DNA from: Hypericum androsaemum
Taxonomy: Eukaryota > Streptophyta > Magnoliopsida > Malpighiales > Hypericaceae
Assembly: GCA_963995505.1 (NCBI GenBank)
Contig: OZ023188.1
Coordinates: 6,200,001-6,264,000, forward strand
DNA: 64,000 nt
Direction of reading: 5' to 3'
How positions within the stretch are numbered: the stretch's first letter is position 1; the number at the start of each line of letters is the position of its first letter. The notes below the pieces were generated by a model. It did no database searches, was not told where the DNA came from, and saw only the letters and a list, made by a program, of their open reading frames with translations. Below are positions 34,410 to 46,149 of the stretch, in pieces. The position numbers and the translations under genes are program-made.

Positions 34410-36561
34410 TGTCACGACCCAAATTTGTGGTCGGTGACCGGCGCTAGATTATGTCAAACTTAATAAAATAAACCATAACCTAGCAAGCCTCAAACATAAC
34501 ACATTATTCTCATTAACAGAAATCGTCAAAAAATATTTTTCAACAACGTTGTCTCTTCAAACATACATATTTATCGTTATCCAAACCTGGTAGACATAAT
34601 TCAAAAGTTGGAGTACACATCTCCAACATAGTATCATCAAAACACATCCTTTTAAAACATGAACATAATTTACACATATATTACATATTAACATTAAGCT
34701 AAGGTCATATGTCAAAAGACCAACAAATATGTACAATGGAGCGACCTAGATTACAAAAGAGAAAGACCATCTGGAGACCTTCAAATGTAGCCCGAGATGG
34801 AAGATAACGGGCTGAACTCAGAGGGAAAAGCTTCTCCAGATGCAAACCACGGCCTAAACCTCTTCACCTGTTGATTAAAGTAAGGGATAAGTGCTTTGAA
34901 ACACTTAGTAAGCAAATATTATAAGTAACATGTATTTAACCAACCAAACATCCCCATTAAACCCAAATACTAACACAAGGCTACTATGACAAAAGGATCA
35001 CTTCACAAATAAGGTCATCAAATAATCACATATCAAACATAACCAGAAGTTCAGATAGACCTTTACAAACACATAGCACAAATCGGATGAACTTCAGATA
35101 GGTTTAGATAGTGTCACTCCCACACTGACACGAGGATACCATATCTTAAAGGCGCCATCAGAAACTAACCTCGCCGGCCAAATATCATATCATATACATA
35201 TCTAATTTATCCTCAGTATATGTGCACATATGCCAACATCTCCGGTTGGTCACGGGTAGACCTCATCATCCGCCATCTCACAAATGACATACCAAACACA
35301 CATAGTATACATTGACCAAAATATATTGACCACATATCCAAATTCATACCAAAAGAGTCCCATATCACGAATTGGGCAAAATAGCCCCAAATAGACAAAC
35401 AATCCACAAACATCATCAAATCACATATTGACAAAAACTAATCATATAACCATACTTTAAACCAATCAAAAGTACACCAAATTATACATATCACCCACGT
35501 CTAGTTAACTAAACACATGTTACAAAGAATATCCACTTACTAGACAATGGTTGCTCAAACCATTCAAAGAGAAGCTCCGTGCTTCGTTTTACAACTCGTG
35601 GCACTCGGATTCAAAATGTCGGTTAACTAGTCAAAAGAACATAAACTACTATCATTACCAATCTCTCAAGCATGTAATTAGATCCTAGGTAACATAAAAA
35701 TGTCTTAGTTCATTTCTTAGATTCGGATTTACAAAGGCAGCCCTAAAACCTATACTAAAATTCACAAAACTACACCCCCGATGATCAATTTCTCTTTCAA
35801 CTTCTATACATAAAAATCTTTGCTAAAACTTACCTTAACTTCCTTCTTCTAGGTCTATATTAATCTGTTCTAATCTTCACCTACTAGCTTCTTCAAGGTG
35901 TCAAATGATTTCTACTCAAATTAAGCAAAATCCTACAAAACTACTTACCTATTCTTCCAAGTTGTTGAAATCTGTCCACCTTTTTTTCTTCTTCTTTTAC
36001 CTTCGGTTTTCCCCTTTCTCCTAGGCCTTCCTCTCTATTTTTCTGTCCTAAATGATCCATTGGTTCGTGCCTATCTTCTGGTCCAAATTTGTTTTCCTTT
36101 TATATGCATGCTAAGTAGCTTAGTCATCCTACTTTTCATTTGCCACCTAGCCAACTTGCAACAGAATTTCCCTTTTGATCCTAGACTTTTTCAGCCATTC
36201 AAAATCATTTCTAAACTTCTTAATATGTTCTAATAAGTCCCTAAAATGAGCCTTATTCAAATAGAGTCACATAATAAATTATTTTTACATAATTTCCCAA
36301 TACCGACGAAATTAGACCAATTTTTGAGTACCTTGATTTATTACTCTGTTACGGCCAGATTATTTCATAAATTACCAAAATCAAAGAACAAAGTTATAGA
36401 TCAAGGTGTTATGAATCCACACGAATTAGAGTCACCTAATTTGGAGTCCGGATGGAGAAGTTATGCCTATTTTACCGAATGATGACGGACTAAGCCTAAA
36501 CCCTTCCAAAACCAACCTTATTTTGTTGTAACAAATTTGATTGAAGGGTTAGGGTATCACA
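34410..36561. mobile_element. Solo LTR (2.15 kb) with perfect 5-bp TSD
   Basis: Starts TGTCACGACCCAAATTTG and ends GGTATCACA. It is flanked by ATATT at 34405-34409 and 36562-36566. TG...CA ends plus a 5-bp duplication are the mark of integrase-mediated insertion. The TGTCACGACCC start is common in plant Ty3-gypsy LTRs. There is no primer site, gag or pol between the ends, so it is best read as a solo LTR left by recombination between two LTRs. Orientation follows the window as written. Confidence 0.8.
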
Positions 36562-36566
36562 ATATT

Positions 36567-37684
36567 ATCCTTGCATCAGTATGTTAAACTGCACAGCAAG
36601 CACGTAGTTCGTTGACTCACAGACAAGCATGTTTATTTTTGAAGGCAATACTAGGTTCGGTTCGGTTCAGTTTGTATTACTAGGTTTGGTCCTCCCATCC
36701 CATTGATCATTCCAAGACACGTAATAGGGAAAGGGAGAGTAGAACGTAAGTAGTACTTGAAGCTACTGCAGTTCAATTTTCTAGAGCCTAGGTAGCACCG
36801 ATAATGCAAATGAAAAAAGTAAGGTGAATATAAAAAATCTGAGGTGCTGTAACTGCTACACCAAAAACAACCGAACAGGTCTTGTAAGATTCTAATGCTT
36901 TTTCTGTTGTAGGAGCGTTGGCAGCAAATGGATCCATCTACTTTTTCACCACAAATGGAATCCAATGGTCGCTTACCTGTTAAAAAGAACATAATGTTAA
37001 CTCTAAAAGCATTTTCCTGAAGTTCATGAGATCCATCGGACATTAAACTGGAAGCAAAGATGGTATTTCAGGCTTGATAGCAGAACAGGAATGGTGCAAT
37101 GCTCTGTTTTTTCATTCAATCATAAAGCTTATTAAAAGCCGAGTACAAGACAAGACGTTCACAAGTCCTAAAACGGATCGAAATGACACCGAGAAAATTG
37201 GCATTCGATGAACTGCAGCTATGTCATGAACAACAGATGGAGATTAAGCAAGAAAGTTAAGGAAGATTACATCAGTAAATTCAGTTCTAAAGAAACCTAT
37301 GTCTAAAGGTAGGGAGGATTACATCAGCATATGAGAAAATGTCGGTATTTCAGGCTTACTAGCAGAACAGGAATGGTGCAATGCTCTGTTTTTTCATTCA
37401 ATCACAAAGCTTATTACAATGATGCAATCAAAAAGCCAAGTACAATACGTTCACAAGTCCTAGGAACACAGAAGGATGAACTGCAGCTATGTCATGAACA
37501 ACAAATGGAGATTAAGGAAGAAAGGTAAGGAACATTACATGAGCAGACTGGTGGATGCCCAATGAATGAGCTTCGCCACCAACTTGATGTGTGACGCACC
37601 AACCCTTGGGTCGATCCCAAGGGTCAAGGTGCGTTCCCTCTTTAGCACCACCAGAGGAGTGACCTCCTCCTCCGGGGTGAAACC
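36567..37684. other. Unassigned segment with a ~210-bp direct repeat
   Basis: Direct repeats at about 37062-37275 and 37341-37550 share GGTATTTCAGGCTT, GAACAGGAATGGTGCAATGC, CTGTTTTTTCATTCAATC and GAACTGCAGCTATGTCATGA. A 130-codon minus frame at 36651-37043 has no recognised domain and may span intron-like sequence. The segment may be the transcribed 3' end of an unknown gene. Confidence 0.35.
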
Positions 37685-40600
37685 TATGTTGTCAATAGCG
37701 CGCTATAGCGGCACTATGTGACTTTTTAGGTACCCCGCTATGCTATAGAGTTGTTAAATGCTATACAAAGTAGCGGGTATAGCGGCCGCTATAGCGGCCA
37801 AATAGCGGTATAGCGACCGCTATTTAAGCTTTTGGGGAGAATTCATAAATTACCCCTAATTTTTTAACTGATGTTTATTTATGGAGGGTATATAGGTAAT
37901 TTTTTACCTCAATAAAATATCTACTTCAAATGGGTACCCAATTTATTCTCATCTAAGTCTTCTCTCTCCCTCACCTAAAAAAACGCTGCTCTCTCCTCTC
38001 TCCCTCTCTCTCCCGAAAAATCGTCTTCAGTCCTCTCTCTCACCGGAAAACCGTCGCCAGTCCTCTCTCCCTCTTTGAGGTAGATAACTTACTTCAAGAT
38101 AAGCTTTCTGATCCATAGCAAACTATTCCCGTATATCTAGGCATTTTTTTGGGACCATATGCTGCAACAAGCTGGTTATGATGTTGACTTCTTACTGCAA
38201 CAAATTGCAGTCCACTGAGACCTTCTTTGCAAAAGCAAGATACGGGAGTGCTACTCACAGGCCTTAAAGCATCAGTGCAAGGAACTTTTTTTGTTGAACC
38301 AGATTAGGACAGTAGTAATCTTTAGTTCTCCCGTTTCCCCTTTTTAATTAGTTTTCATGAGTTAATAAGTTTTGGGTATTGTGGGTAAGTGATTTCTTTA
38401 GTTGGTGTGTAGGTTTTGGGTATTGGGTAAGTAATTTTTCCCTTTTTTGGCTTATTTTTAGTTGTTGTGTTTGTAATTTACAGGTTGTTCTGCCTTTTTT
38501 TAGTTGCCCAGTAAGTTGATATGTCATCCACCGACTCCGCAAGTGCAAGTGCAACAGCAACCTGCAACAACAAGGTTATTGGAAGCCTATTGGTGACTCG
38601 CTTGACATTGGTTGGAAGTGGAGTTCTTATAAAGACCAGACCAAGAAATAAATTGTTTGCAATTTTTGTGAACACACTTCAACGGGAGGAATAACAAGAG
38701 CAAAGAAGCATCAGTTAGGGATAAAGGGAGAAGTAAGATCTTGCACTAGAATACCAGCCGACATAAAATGCACATTGCAAGATAGTTATAATAAAAAGCA
38801 AGCTACTATCGATGCGTATATGTCTGAGATTGGCATCAATGAGGAGGTTGATGATGATGTGTAAGAAATAGCCAGCCTTCGGGCAGGAAAAAGACCTGCA
38901 ACAGCTACTGCCAAGGCCAAGAGTAATGTAAAAGGCTCGATGAATGTGCTTATGTTTCAAAATCCAGAGGTATCTTTGAAGAAGACGATAGCAATGGCAA
39001 GAACGCAAACATCAATCAAAGATTCTTGTGTGAAAGAGGCAAGGCAGTTAACTAATCAGTACATTGCTCGTTTCTTCTATAGGAATGGCATAGCTTTTAA
39101 TGTTGTGAAGTCTAAAAGCTTCAAGTTGATGATTGAAGCTGTTGGAAATTATGGAAAACACTTGAAGCCTTCAAGTTACCATGAGCTTAGGGTTCCCTTA
39201 CTCAAAAAGGAACTAGAACTCACAAAGGAAATTTAAAGGGGTTTGAGAATGAGCGATCGATGTATGGATGCTCTATTATGTCGGATGCATGGACGGATCG
39301 AAAGACGAGGACATTGATCAATTTTCTTGTCAACTCTCCAAGCGGTAGTATGTTTGTAAGAAGTACTGATGCTTCAGACATTGTGAAGAGTGGAAGGGCG
39401 ATATTTGAGTTGTTAGACACTTTTGTTCAAGAGATTGGAGAGCTAAATGTTGTGCAAGTTGTTACGGACAATGGTAATAATTATAAATTAGCAGGTAAGA
39501 ATGTTACTGCTACAGTGCTACTAAAGTTTAAATTTTCTAACATTTTATTTATGTCATAAATATAATTGGCTACTCATCTACCTCATTTGTTTTTATCGTA
39601 GGAGAATATTTAGAAGTCAAATATCCTAAACTCTTTTGGACTCCATGTGCGGCTCATTGTGTGGATTTAATGTTGGAAGACATTGGAAAGCTGTCTATTG
39701 TCAAGAGGGCTATTGGAAGAGCGCAATTTTTTGTTAGCTTCATCTATAACCATTGCTTGGTCCTTAACATAATGAGGACATTCGCTGAAGGAGCTGAATT
39801 GATTAGAAGTGGAGTGACAAGGTTTGTAACAACATTCCTCACTCTTCAAAGGTTGTTTATACAAAAAAATAACCTGAAAATGATGTTTGTATCAAAAGAG
39901 TGGATGAACACAAAGGTAGCAAAAGATGCCAAGGAAAAGAGGGCATATCAAATAGTTCTCAAGGTAAGATTTTGGAATGATGTTTTGTTCTCCATCAAAG
40001 CTATGAGGGCCTTGGTGGAAGTTTAAAGATTAGTTGACAATGAGAGAAAGCCGGCAATGGGTTACATCTATGAGGCAATGGACAAGGCGAAGGAAAGTAT
40101 AGCAAATATTTTCAAGGAAAATTAGCCTAAGTACTCTGCTATTTTTGAGATCATAGATAGAAGATGGGATATTCAACTCCATCGTCCATTGCATGTAGCA
40201 GGACATTTCTTTAACCCCAGCCTATTCTACAAGGACCCAAGTATTGCTAGAGATAACGAAGTTACAAATGGGCTCTATACTTGCATTGAGAAGCTTTCTG
40301 TAGATCAAGATGCTAATGATAGCTCTATTTGAGATTGCTAAATATCGAGGAGCGAGATGCTCGTTTGCCAAACCTGCTGCAGTTAGAATGAGGAATAGCA
40401 TGGCCCCTGGTAAGTTAAAGTTCATTATTTTGTAATTTGTCAACTTAAAATTACATACTCAATACTAATTATTTATTGCATTACAATTTATAGTTGAGTG
40501 GTGGACACTAAATGGAAACAGTGCTCCATACTTGCAAGCAATTGCAATCAAAGTGTTAAGCCTAACTTGCAGCTCATCAGGGTGTGAGCGTAATTAGAGT

Positions 40601-41392
40601 ACTTTTGAGTAAGTAAGCATTACTAATTATTAATTAATTTTTTCTAAATAGTTGAAAGTAGTGAAATCTAAAATAAATTATCTTGTTTAAAAATGTAGAT
40701 TCATTCAAAGAAGAGAAGCAGGCTAGAACATCAAAAGCTACAAGACTTGGTGTTTGTAAAGTACAACCAAGCTCTTAAAGACCGCTTTGATAACAAGAAT
40801 TTAACTGAATCTATTCTCCTTGACAATATTGATGACTGTTTGGAATGGCTGGCACCAGATGTGGATGCAAATGGAGAATTGAACAATAATTTGGTCCCGG
40901 GAGAAGATGATTTGACTTGGGATGTTGTTGGTGATGCAGCTGGGGCTAACGAACCGGAGAGACTTACTAGATGCTAATCTAAACTCACTAGAGTTGAGCC
41001 TGATGTAGATGAGGAGTTAGATGTGGCAGAACAAGAGTTTGAACCAAATGATCCATAAGATAATCTTAATTTGGTTGAACTACAAAGTGAAGATGAGGAA
41101 GAAGCATGATTGTCACTTTGTTGAGAATCTTGAGATATTATTTTGAATCACTTGGAACTTGATTAGCATTTTGATGGGATGTTATTTTGAATCATCAATT
41201 ATTTTTGGATTATAATTATTTAATTTTGACAAAGTTGATTATCATCATTAAGTATAATGTTCTCTTTAATTTTGAATATTTATGTTTACATTTTCAGTCG
41301 TTGCAATAGCGGTCATCCCGCTATCCGTTATACCGCTATAGCATTTTAGGGGAGGTTATCGCTACGCAGCACTATCTGCTATTGACAACATA
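37685..41392 (+). mobile_element. hAT element, decayed (3.7 kb)
   Basis: Terminal inverted repeats TATGTTGTCAATAGCG (37685) and GCTATTGACAACATA (41378-41392), with many CTATAGCGG-type subterminal repeats inside each end. Flanks TGAAACCT (37678-37685, sharing one base with the end) and GGAAAGCT (41393-41400) agree at 6 of 8 positions. It carries a transposase pseudogene. The internally deleted copy at 43689-44460, inverted, keeps about 370 bp of one end and 400 bp of the other. Confidence 0.85.
38521..41119 (+). pseudogene. hAT transposase pseudogene (BED / DUF659 / hATC)
   Basis: A DDE-type transposase of the hAT superfamily that would bind its TIRs and cut and paste the element. Domains in order: a BED zinc finger at about 38600-38770 (DIGWKW, then CNFCEH...GGITRAKKHQLGIKG, one frameshift); DUF659 at about 39045-39500 with MSDAWTDRKTRTLINF; an apparent intron 39497-39601 (GTAAGA...CGTAG); the region CAAHCVDLMLEDIGKL (39648-39695); and the hATC dimerisation domain at about 40495-40610 (SSSGCERN followed by TAG where Trp is expected). 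Lesions: a stop at 38862, a frameshift near 39230, stops near 40024 and 40123, and the TAG in hATC. The acidic tail ends near 41107. Confidence 0.85.
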
Positions 41393-42137
41393 GGAAAGCT
41401 CTCAATTTCGTTAGGAATCTCCTGCGTTTCTCATTCATGTTTATTTAGATAGAGCTTAAAAGAAAACTAAAATCTGTAGTTTTACTTGTGATACTCGTAT
41501 TTCACTTTATTATCACAGTCATGATTACACACATAGTTCCTTTGTCATTTCTATTACTTTCTCTGACTAATATGTAATTGATAAGCTGTTTCATGAAGAT
41601 GAGATAAGCTTCGTGTCAATGACCAGTCACCCGTATTAGATTTTCTTAATCAAGCTTTAGAATAAGAGATTCCATGAAAATATCATGAATAAGCTAAGTT
41701 GAATAAATATTTTGTCCAGTTGCATCTAGGTGTCATCATTACTCAATCCATCCTCCGATTCAGTTTTTATTTTCTTGTCTGATTGGTTCTTTCTTTTTAT
41801 GACATTTTTCGTTGAAATAAACAATGAACCTATTAGTAAACCCAAAAATCCGATGCAAGTCATCAAATTATAATAAAATCTAATAAAGGGAGAACTCGTA
41901 AAGGATCGAATGGCTCTGCTAATATTGCAAATTCAGAAGCTGTGATTGGATCTAATGAGACGAAGTCAGAATGGGGAGTTGAGGCCATATCCAATATATA
42001 GAATCTTTTGGTCGGTTTGCAGAAAATAATATTGACCTCCCTCCAGGAACCTGCTTAAAATCTTGATGCTGCAATTTACTGCATATTATTATTTGGTGCG
42101 GCTTTGGATTGTGTCGCTAAAATATTCTCTGTTCTAG
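41393..42137. other. Possible intron/upstream part of the CLU pseudogene
   Basis: Mostly AT-rich. One open stretch at 41877-42000 (+) reads KGRTRKGSNGSANIANSEAV and then SNETKSEWGVEA, exon-like in composition and in the right position to precede the CLU exon at 42138. I cannot place it in the family with confidence. Confidence 0.35.
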
Positions 42138-45100
42138 TTTGAGCTGCAAGAGGATGCAAGAGCTAAAGTCAAGAAGGTTTATGTACTACGCAATCTTTGC
42201 CAAAATGTAACTGAGATCTTTCTATGATCCATTTGATTTAGGTTCCTTGTAATTCTTATATACAACTTCCTTTGATATTGGCAATAAGCATAATCTCTAT
42301 GTCTTTGATCTGTAAGTTTTTGTTTTGTTTGACTTCTCCCTCGAAATATTTTATTGCCGATCACTTACAATGACAGTAGTGTACTAAGTTATTAAAATTG
42401 GAGTGAGCTTATAGTAAGATCTGTTTACTTTTGCTTTATTTCATTTTACAGGTGGGCATCACGGTTGCCGCTCATAAATATGACCTTAATGCTGCAACAC
42501 CCTTTAAAAGCTCAGATATTATGGATCTCCTGCCTGTGGTTCAGCATTCTGTTCCAGTTTTTTCGGAAGCAAAAGGGCTGGTAGAAACCGAAAAAGTCCA
42601 ACTGGCAGAGGTATGCTCTATGCATTGTCATCTTGATAAGCTTTTATAAAACTTCGTATTAACTGTGAGATTAAAAGATGCTAACTTTCCATCTTATCAT
42701 CATTTATTATATGAAGGTTTAATTGATGTGCTCCCTGAAATATCTGAGGACCATAGAGTCATTGTTAAAAGTCCTACAGTAAACCGTGGTGTCTAGCTGC
42801 GAGTTCAATCATCCCTTTCTACGGAGGAAATTTCTTTTTATGGGACTTTGTCTATGTCACCTTTCTCTTGGTGGAATGGAAAGATGTGATTGATCAGCAA
42901 ACTTTGTATTGTCATCTAATAGAACATAACAAGTATGGGATAACTCGATGTGTTCTTTCAATTTTAGTGTTGTGATCTTTGCAAGCGTGATGCCTTTATC
43001 TCTGTCCAATTCTTTCTCTTTTGCTTCAGGGAATGCTGAATGAAGCCTACTCATTATTCTCCGAGGCATTTTCAATCCTTCAACATGCATGTTTATTCTG
43101 TTTGTTTGGTGATATCACAAAGAAGGTCATAGCCCAAAAATATCAATCATATGTTGTCTTGCAAGTGACTGGTCTAATGCATCGGGAAGTAGCCAACTGT
43201 TGCCGGTAGTTTTCATAAACCTTGGTTTTCTCTCCCTATGTATTTTATGGTTAGCATGATAGGCCTGGTCAACATTTGCTAAATTCTCATCATTTCAGGT
43301 ATCTTGCCATGGTTCTATATCATGCTGGAGATATGGGTAGGGCGATTATTCAACAACATAAAGAATTAATTATAAATGAGCGATGCCCAGGATTAGATCA
43401 TCCTAATACAGCACACAGGTAAACTTTCATGGCCCTTGCTCATGTTTCATTAAGAGATATGTTTTCCTTAAGAGCCTCAACAGGGCTGTTTAACATGATT
43501 TTCTCTTTATGTATTCAAAATCAAGTTATTTGTATATGGTTCAAACACTTGGCCAACTCAAATCACTACAATGGTGTTCTAGTTATGGCAGTATGGCTCT
43601 TTTCTACCATGGACTCAACCAATTAGAACTTGCACTGCGGCACATGTCTCGTGCACTCTTGCTACTGAGCTTGTCATCTGGCCATGACTATGTTGTCAAT
43701 AGCAGATAGCGCCGCATAGCGGCAACCCCCTAAAATACTACAGCGGTACAGCAGATAGCGGGATGACCGCTATTGCAAAGACTAAAAATCAGTATACAAA
43801 GTAAGCATAACTCAAAAATACACAAAATTAAAGAGAACACCACACTTGCTAATTATAATTAACTTTGTCAAAATAAAAGAGACCATACTTAGTAATTATA
43901 ACCCAAAAGCAATTCAAGATTCAAAATGACAATCAAGTTCTACGTGATTCAAAATAATATCTCAAAATTCTCAACAAAATGACAATCATGCTTATGCCTC
44001 ATCTTCACTTTGTAGTTCAACCACATTAATATTATCTTGTTGATCATTTGGTTCAAACTCTTGTTCTTGTCCTGGCGAGGTTTTCCAGCGAGTAACTTCC
44101 TTCCCAGTGGAAAACGGGAGAGAGAGGGAGAGAGGAGATTTTTTTTGAAGCGTGGGGGAGAGAGAAGATTGAGATTAGTATAAATTAGGGCAACCATATG
44201 AATTGGGTAACTTATTGAGGTGAGAATGACCTATATGCCCTCAGTAAATTAATAAATATTTAAAAAATCAGGGATATTTAAGAAATTATTTGCATAAGTA
44301 AGATAGCGGCTGCTATACCGCTATAGCGTTGCTATTTGCCCGCCATTTAGCCTCTATAGCGGCCGCTATGACCGCTATTGTCAATAGCATTTAGCAGCAG
44401 TATATCGGTAGGCATGAAAAATGCTACATAGCGCCACTATAGTGCGCTATTGACAACATAGTGCCCTGATCATCCCGATGTGGCTGCAACCTTCATAAAT
44501 ATTACGATGATGTACCAAAGACCTTGGAAAGATGGACACTGCTCTTCGCTATCTGCAAGAGGCCTTAAAAAAATGAGAGACTTCTGGCCGCGGAACATAT
44601 TCAAACTGCTGTGTGCTAACATGCTCTTGCCATTGCATTTAATTGTATGGGTGCCTTGAAGTTGTCACACCAGGCATTTAATTATATGACCCAAGTTGCC
44701 TTGTTTTTATGCAGCATGAGAAGAACACATGATATACTAGTCAAGCAACTGGGCAAAGATGACTCGAGAACACGTGACTCCCAAAACTGGATGAAGACAT
44801 TTAAGATGCAAGAGCTTCAGGTAATACTTAAGGTGCACTATCTTTTTCACTTTTCCCTGAAGTCATTTGTAACTAATAAAACTTCTATTGACAGATGAAT
44901 GCACAGAAACAGAAAGGTCAGACTTTAAATGTGGCTTCTGCACAGAAAGTGCTCGATATCTTGAGGTCAGTTCCCCCTATGATTTTCTTCAGCTTTTGTT
45001 TTCTACTCAAACAAGCTATTTGGGATGCTCTGGAAATAACCACACAACTTGAAATTTTCTGATCCCAACCACAAGCTAAACAAATCGGTCTCCCCAAGCT

Positions 45101-45505
45101 TTGATCTATGCATTTTCTTCATCACCTTTGCTTGATGTCCAGCAGTGTCTTGATGTTTATCTCCTTGTTTTGTTATATATATTTCATTTGATGTGTTTCT
45201 TGATGTGGTAGGCGAATCCGGAACTGATGCATGCAGTCTAATCCGCTGCAGTAGTAGGAGGATCTGGGACTTCTGGCAACAGGTCACGGAACGCAGCATT
45301 GATTGGTACTGCCCTTCCACGAGGGAGAGGAGTAGATGAAAGAGCTGCTCGTGCTGTTGCTGAAGTTCGAAAAAAAGCAGCAGACAACGGCCTGCCAGTT
45401 CGTTCGCACGATGTTCCTGTCCAAGGCACGTCTCTGTTAGCTCAGCTCCTCGATAATATCAATGCAGGAGGGGCAACTGATGCCACCGTAGTTGAGAATG
45501 GGTAA
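42138..45505 (+). pseudogene. CLU/FRIENDLY-type TPR gene, 3' half, broken
   Basis: Resembles the C-terminal TPR half of plant FRIENDLY (clustered mitochondria homologue), a cytosolic protein that controls mitochondrial distribution. Exons by eye: 42138-42206 (QEDARAKVKKVYVLRNLC), 42452-42610 (GITVAAHKYDLNAATPF), 43030-43086, 43166-43205 (MHREVANCCR), 43299-43418 (YLAMVLYHAGDMGRAIIQQH), 43583-43688 plus 44463-44682 (split by a MITE), 44716-44820 (DSRTRDSQNWMKTFKMQELQ), 44896-44964 and 45212-45505 (ALPRGRGVDERAARAVAEVR). Lesions: GC in place of a GT donor at 43087 and 44683, a ruined acceptor near 43164, the hAT insertion, a 1-base insertion near 44520, and TAA at about 45239. The N-terminal CLU domain is missing. 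Retained introns show a genomic, not retro, copy. Confidence 0.8.
43689..44460 (-). mobile_element. Internally deleted hAT derivative in a CLU exon
   Basis: 772 bp with the same ends as the 37685-41392 element (TATGTTGTCAATAGC and GCGCTATTGACAACATA). Its interior, in inverse orientation, is the two ends of that element joined. 43880-44080 is the complement of the transposase acidic tail and 3' flank (TTGAACCAAATGATC, 41041), and 44100-44280 is the complement of 37840-38060. It is inserted in the exon coding for the TPR block ending LLLLSLSSG; the 8-mers GCCATGAC (43681-43688) and GCCCTGAT (44463-44470) are the two versions of the target. It could only move using transposase supplied in trans. 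Confidence 0.85.
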
Positions 45506-46140
45506 GCATATGGGATAAAGAAGGAATTTGAGAGCCAGTCGTCGAACGGCGCAGTTGACGTGAAAAAGGACCAACCTCACCACAGGGTATTAAAGTAAAC
45601 TTTTTCTAAAAAACTACGATGTACTATTGATTTCATATTATATTGGCTGTTTAAATTGCATGGTACGGCTCATCTATAGCTTTTATACTAGGAAAATGGT
45701 ATCTGTCAGTAATTTGGTGAGGGAAATTTTGGTTATACGTTTTCAATCTCATACGAGAAAAAGAAGACTGGAAATGGATGTTGTTTTAGTGTGACTGATA
45801 TTAGATTCTTTAGCATTTTAAAGTCAATGATAATCTCTATTTAGATTATGAGATTTTTTAGCTCATTTGGAGGGTATTTTTCTCTGATATGAAAGATGTG
45901 AAATGCTTTTTTATTCAAGAATAGTAAGGGGGTTTTAGTGTATTTTTGATTGTCATAACCCAACCGCATAATGCGTTATAAATATATTGGAGATCTATTC
46001 AAATTCTGATATGGTGTAAAATTTGAAAGTGTATTTTTATGAAGTTGAAGTTGCACATTGTATTTGTTGAAAAGTGAAAAATAACATTTGATGCTTAAAA
46101 TTGAGTTATTTACAATTCCGCACTTGTCGATAGAAAACAA
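45506..46140. other. 3' flank of the CLU pseudogene
   Basis: AT-rich, likely former 3' UTR and intergenic DNA. No frame or repeat of note. Confidence 0.45.
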
Positions 46141-46149
46141 TTATAAATT

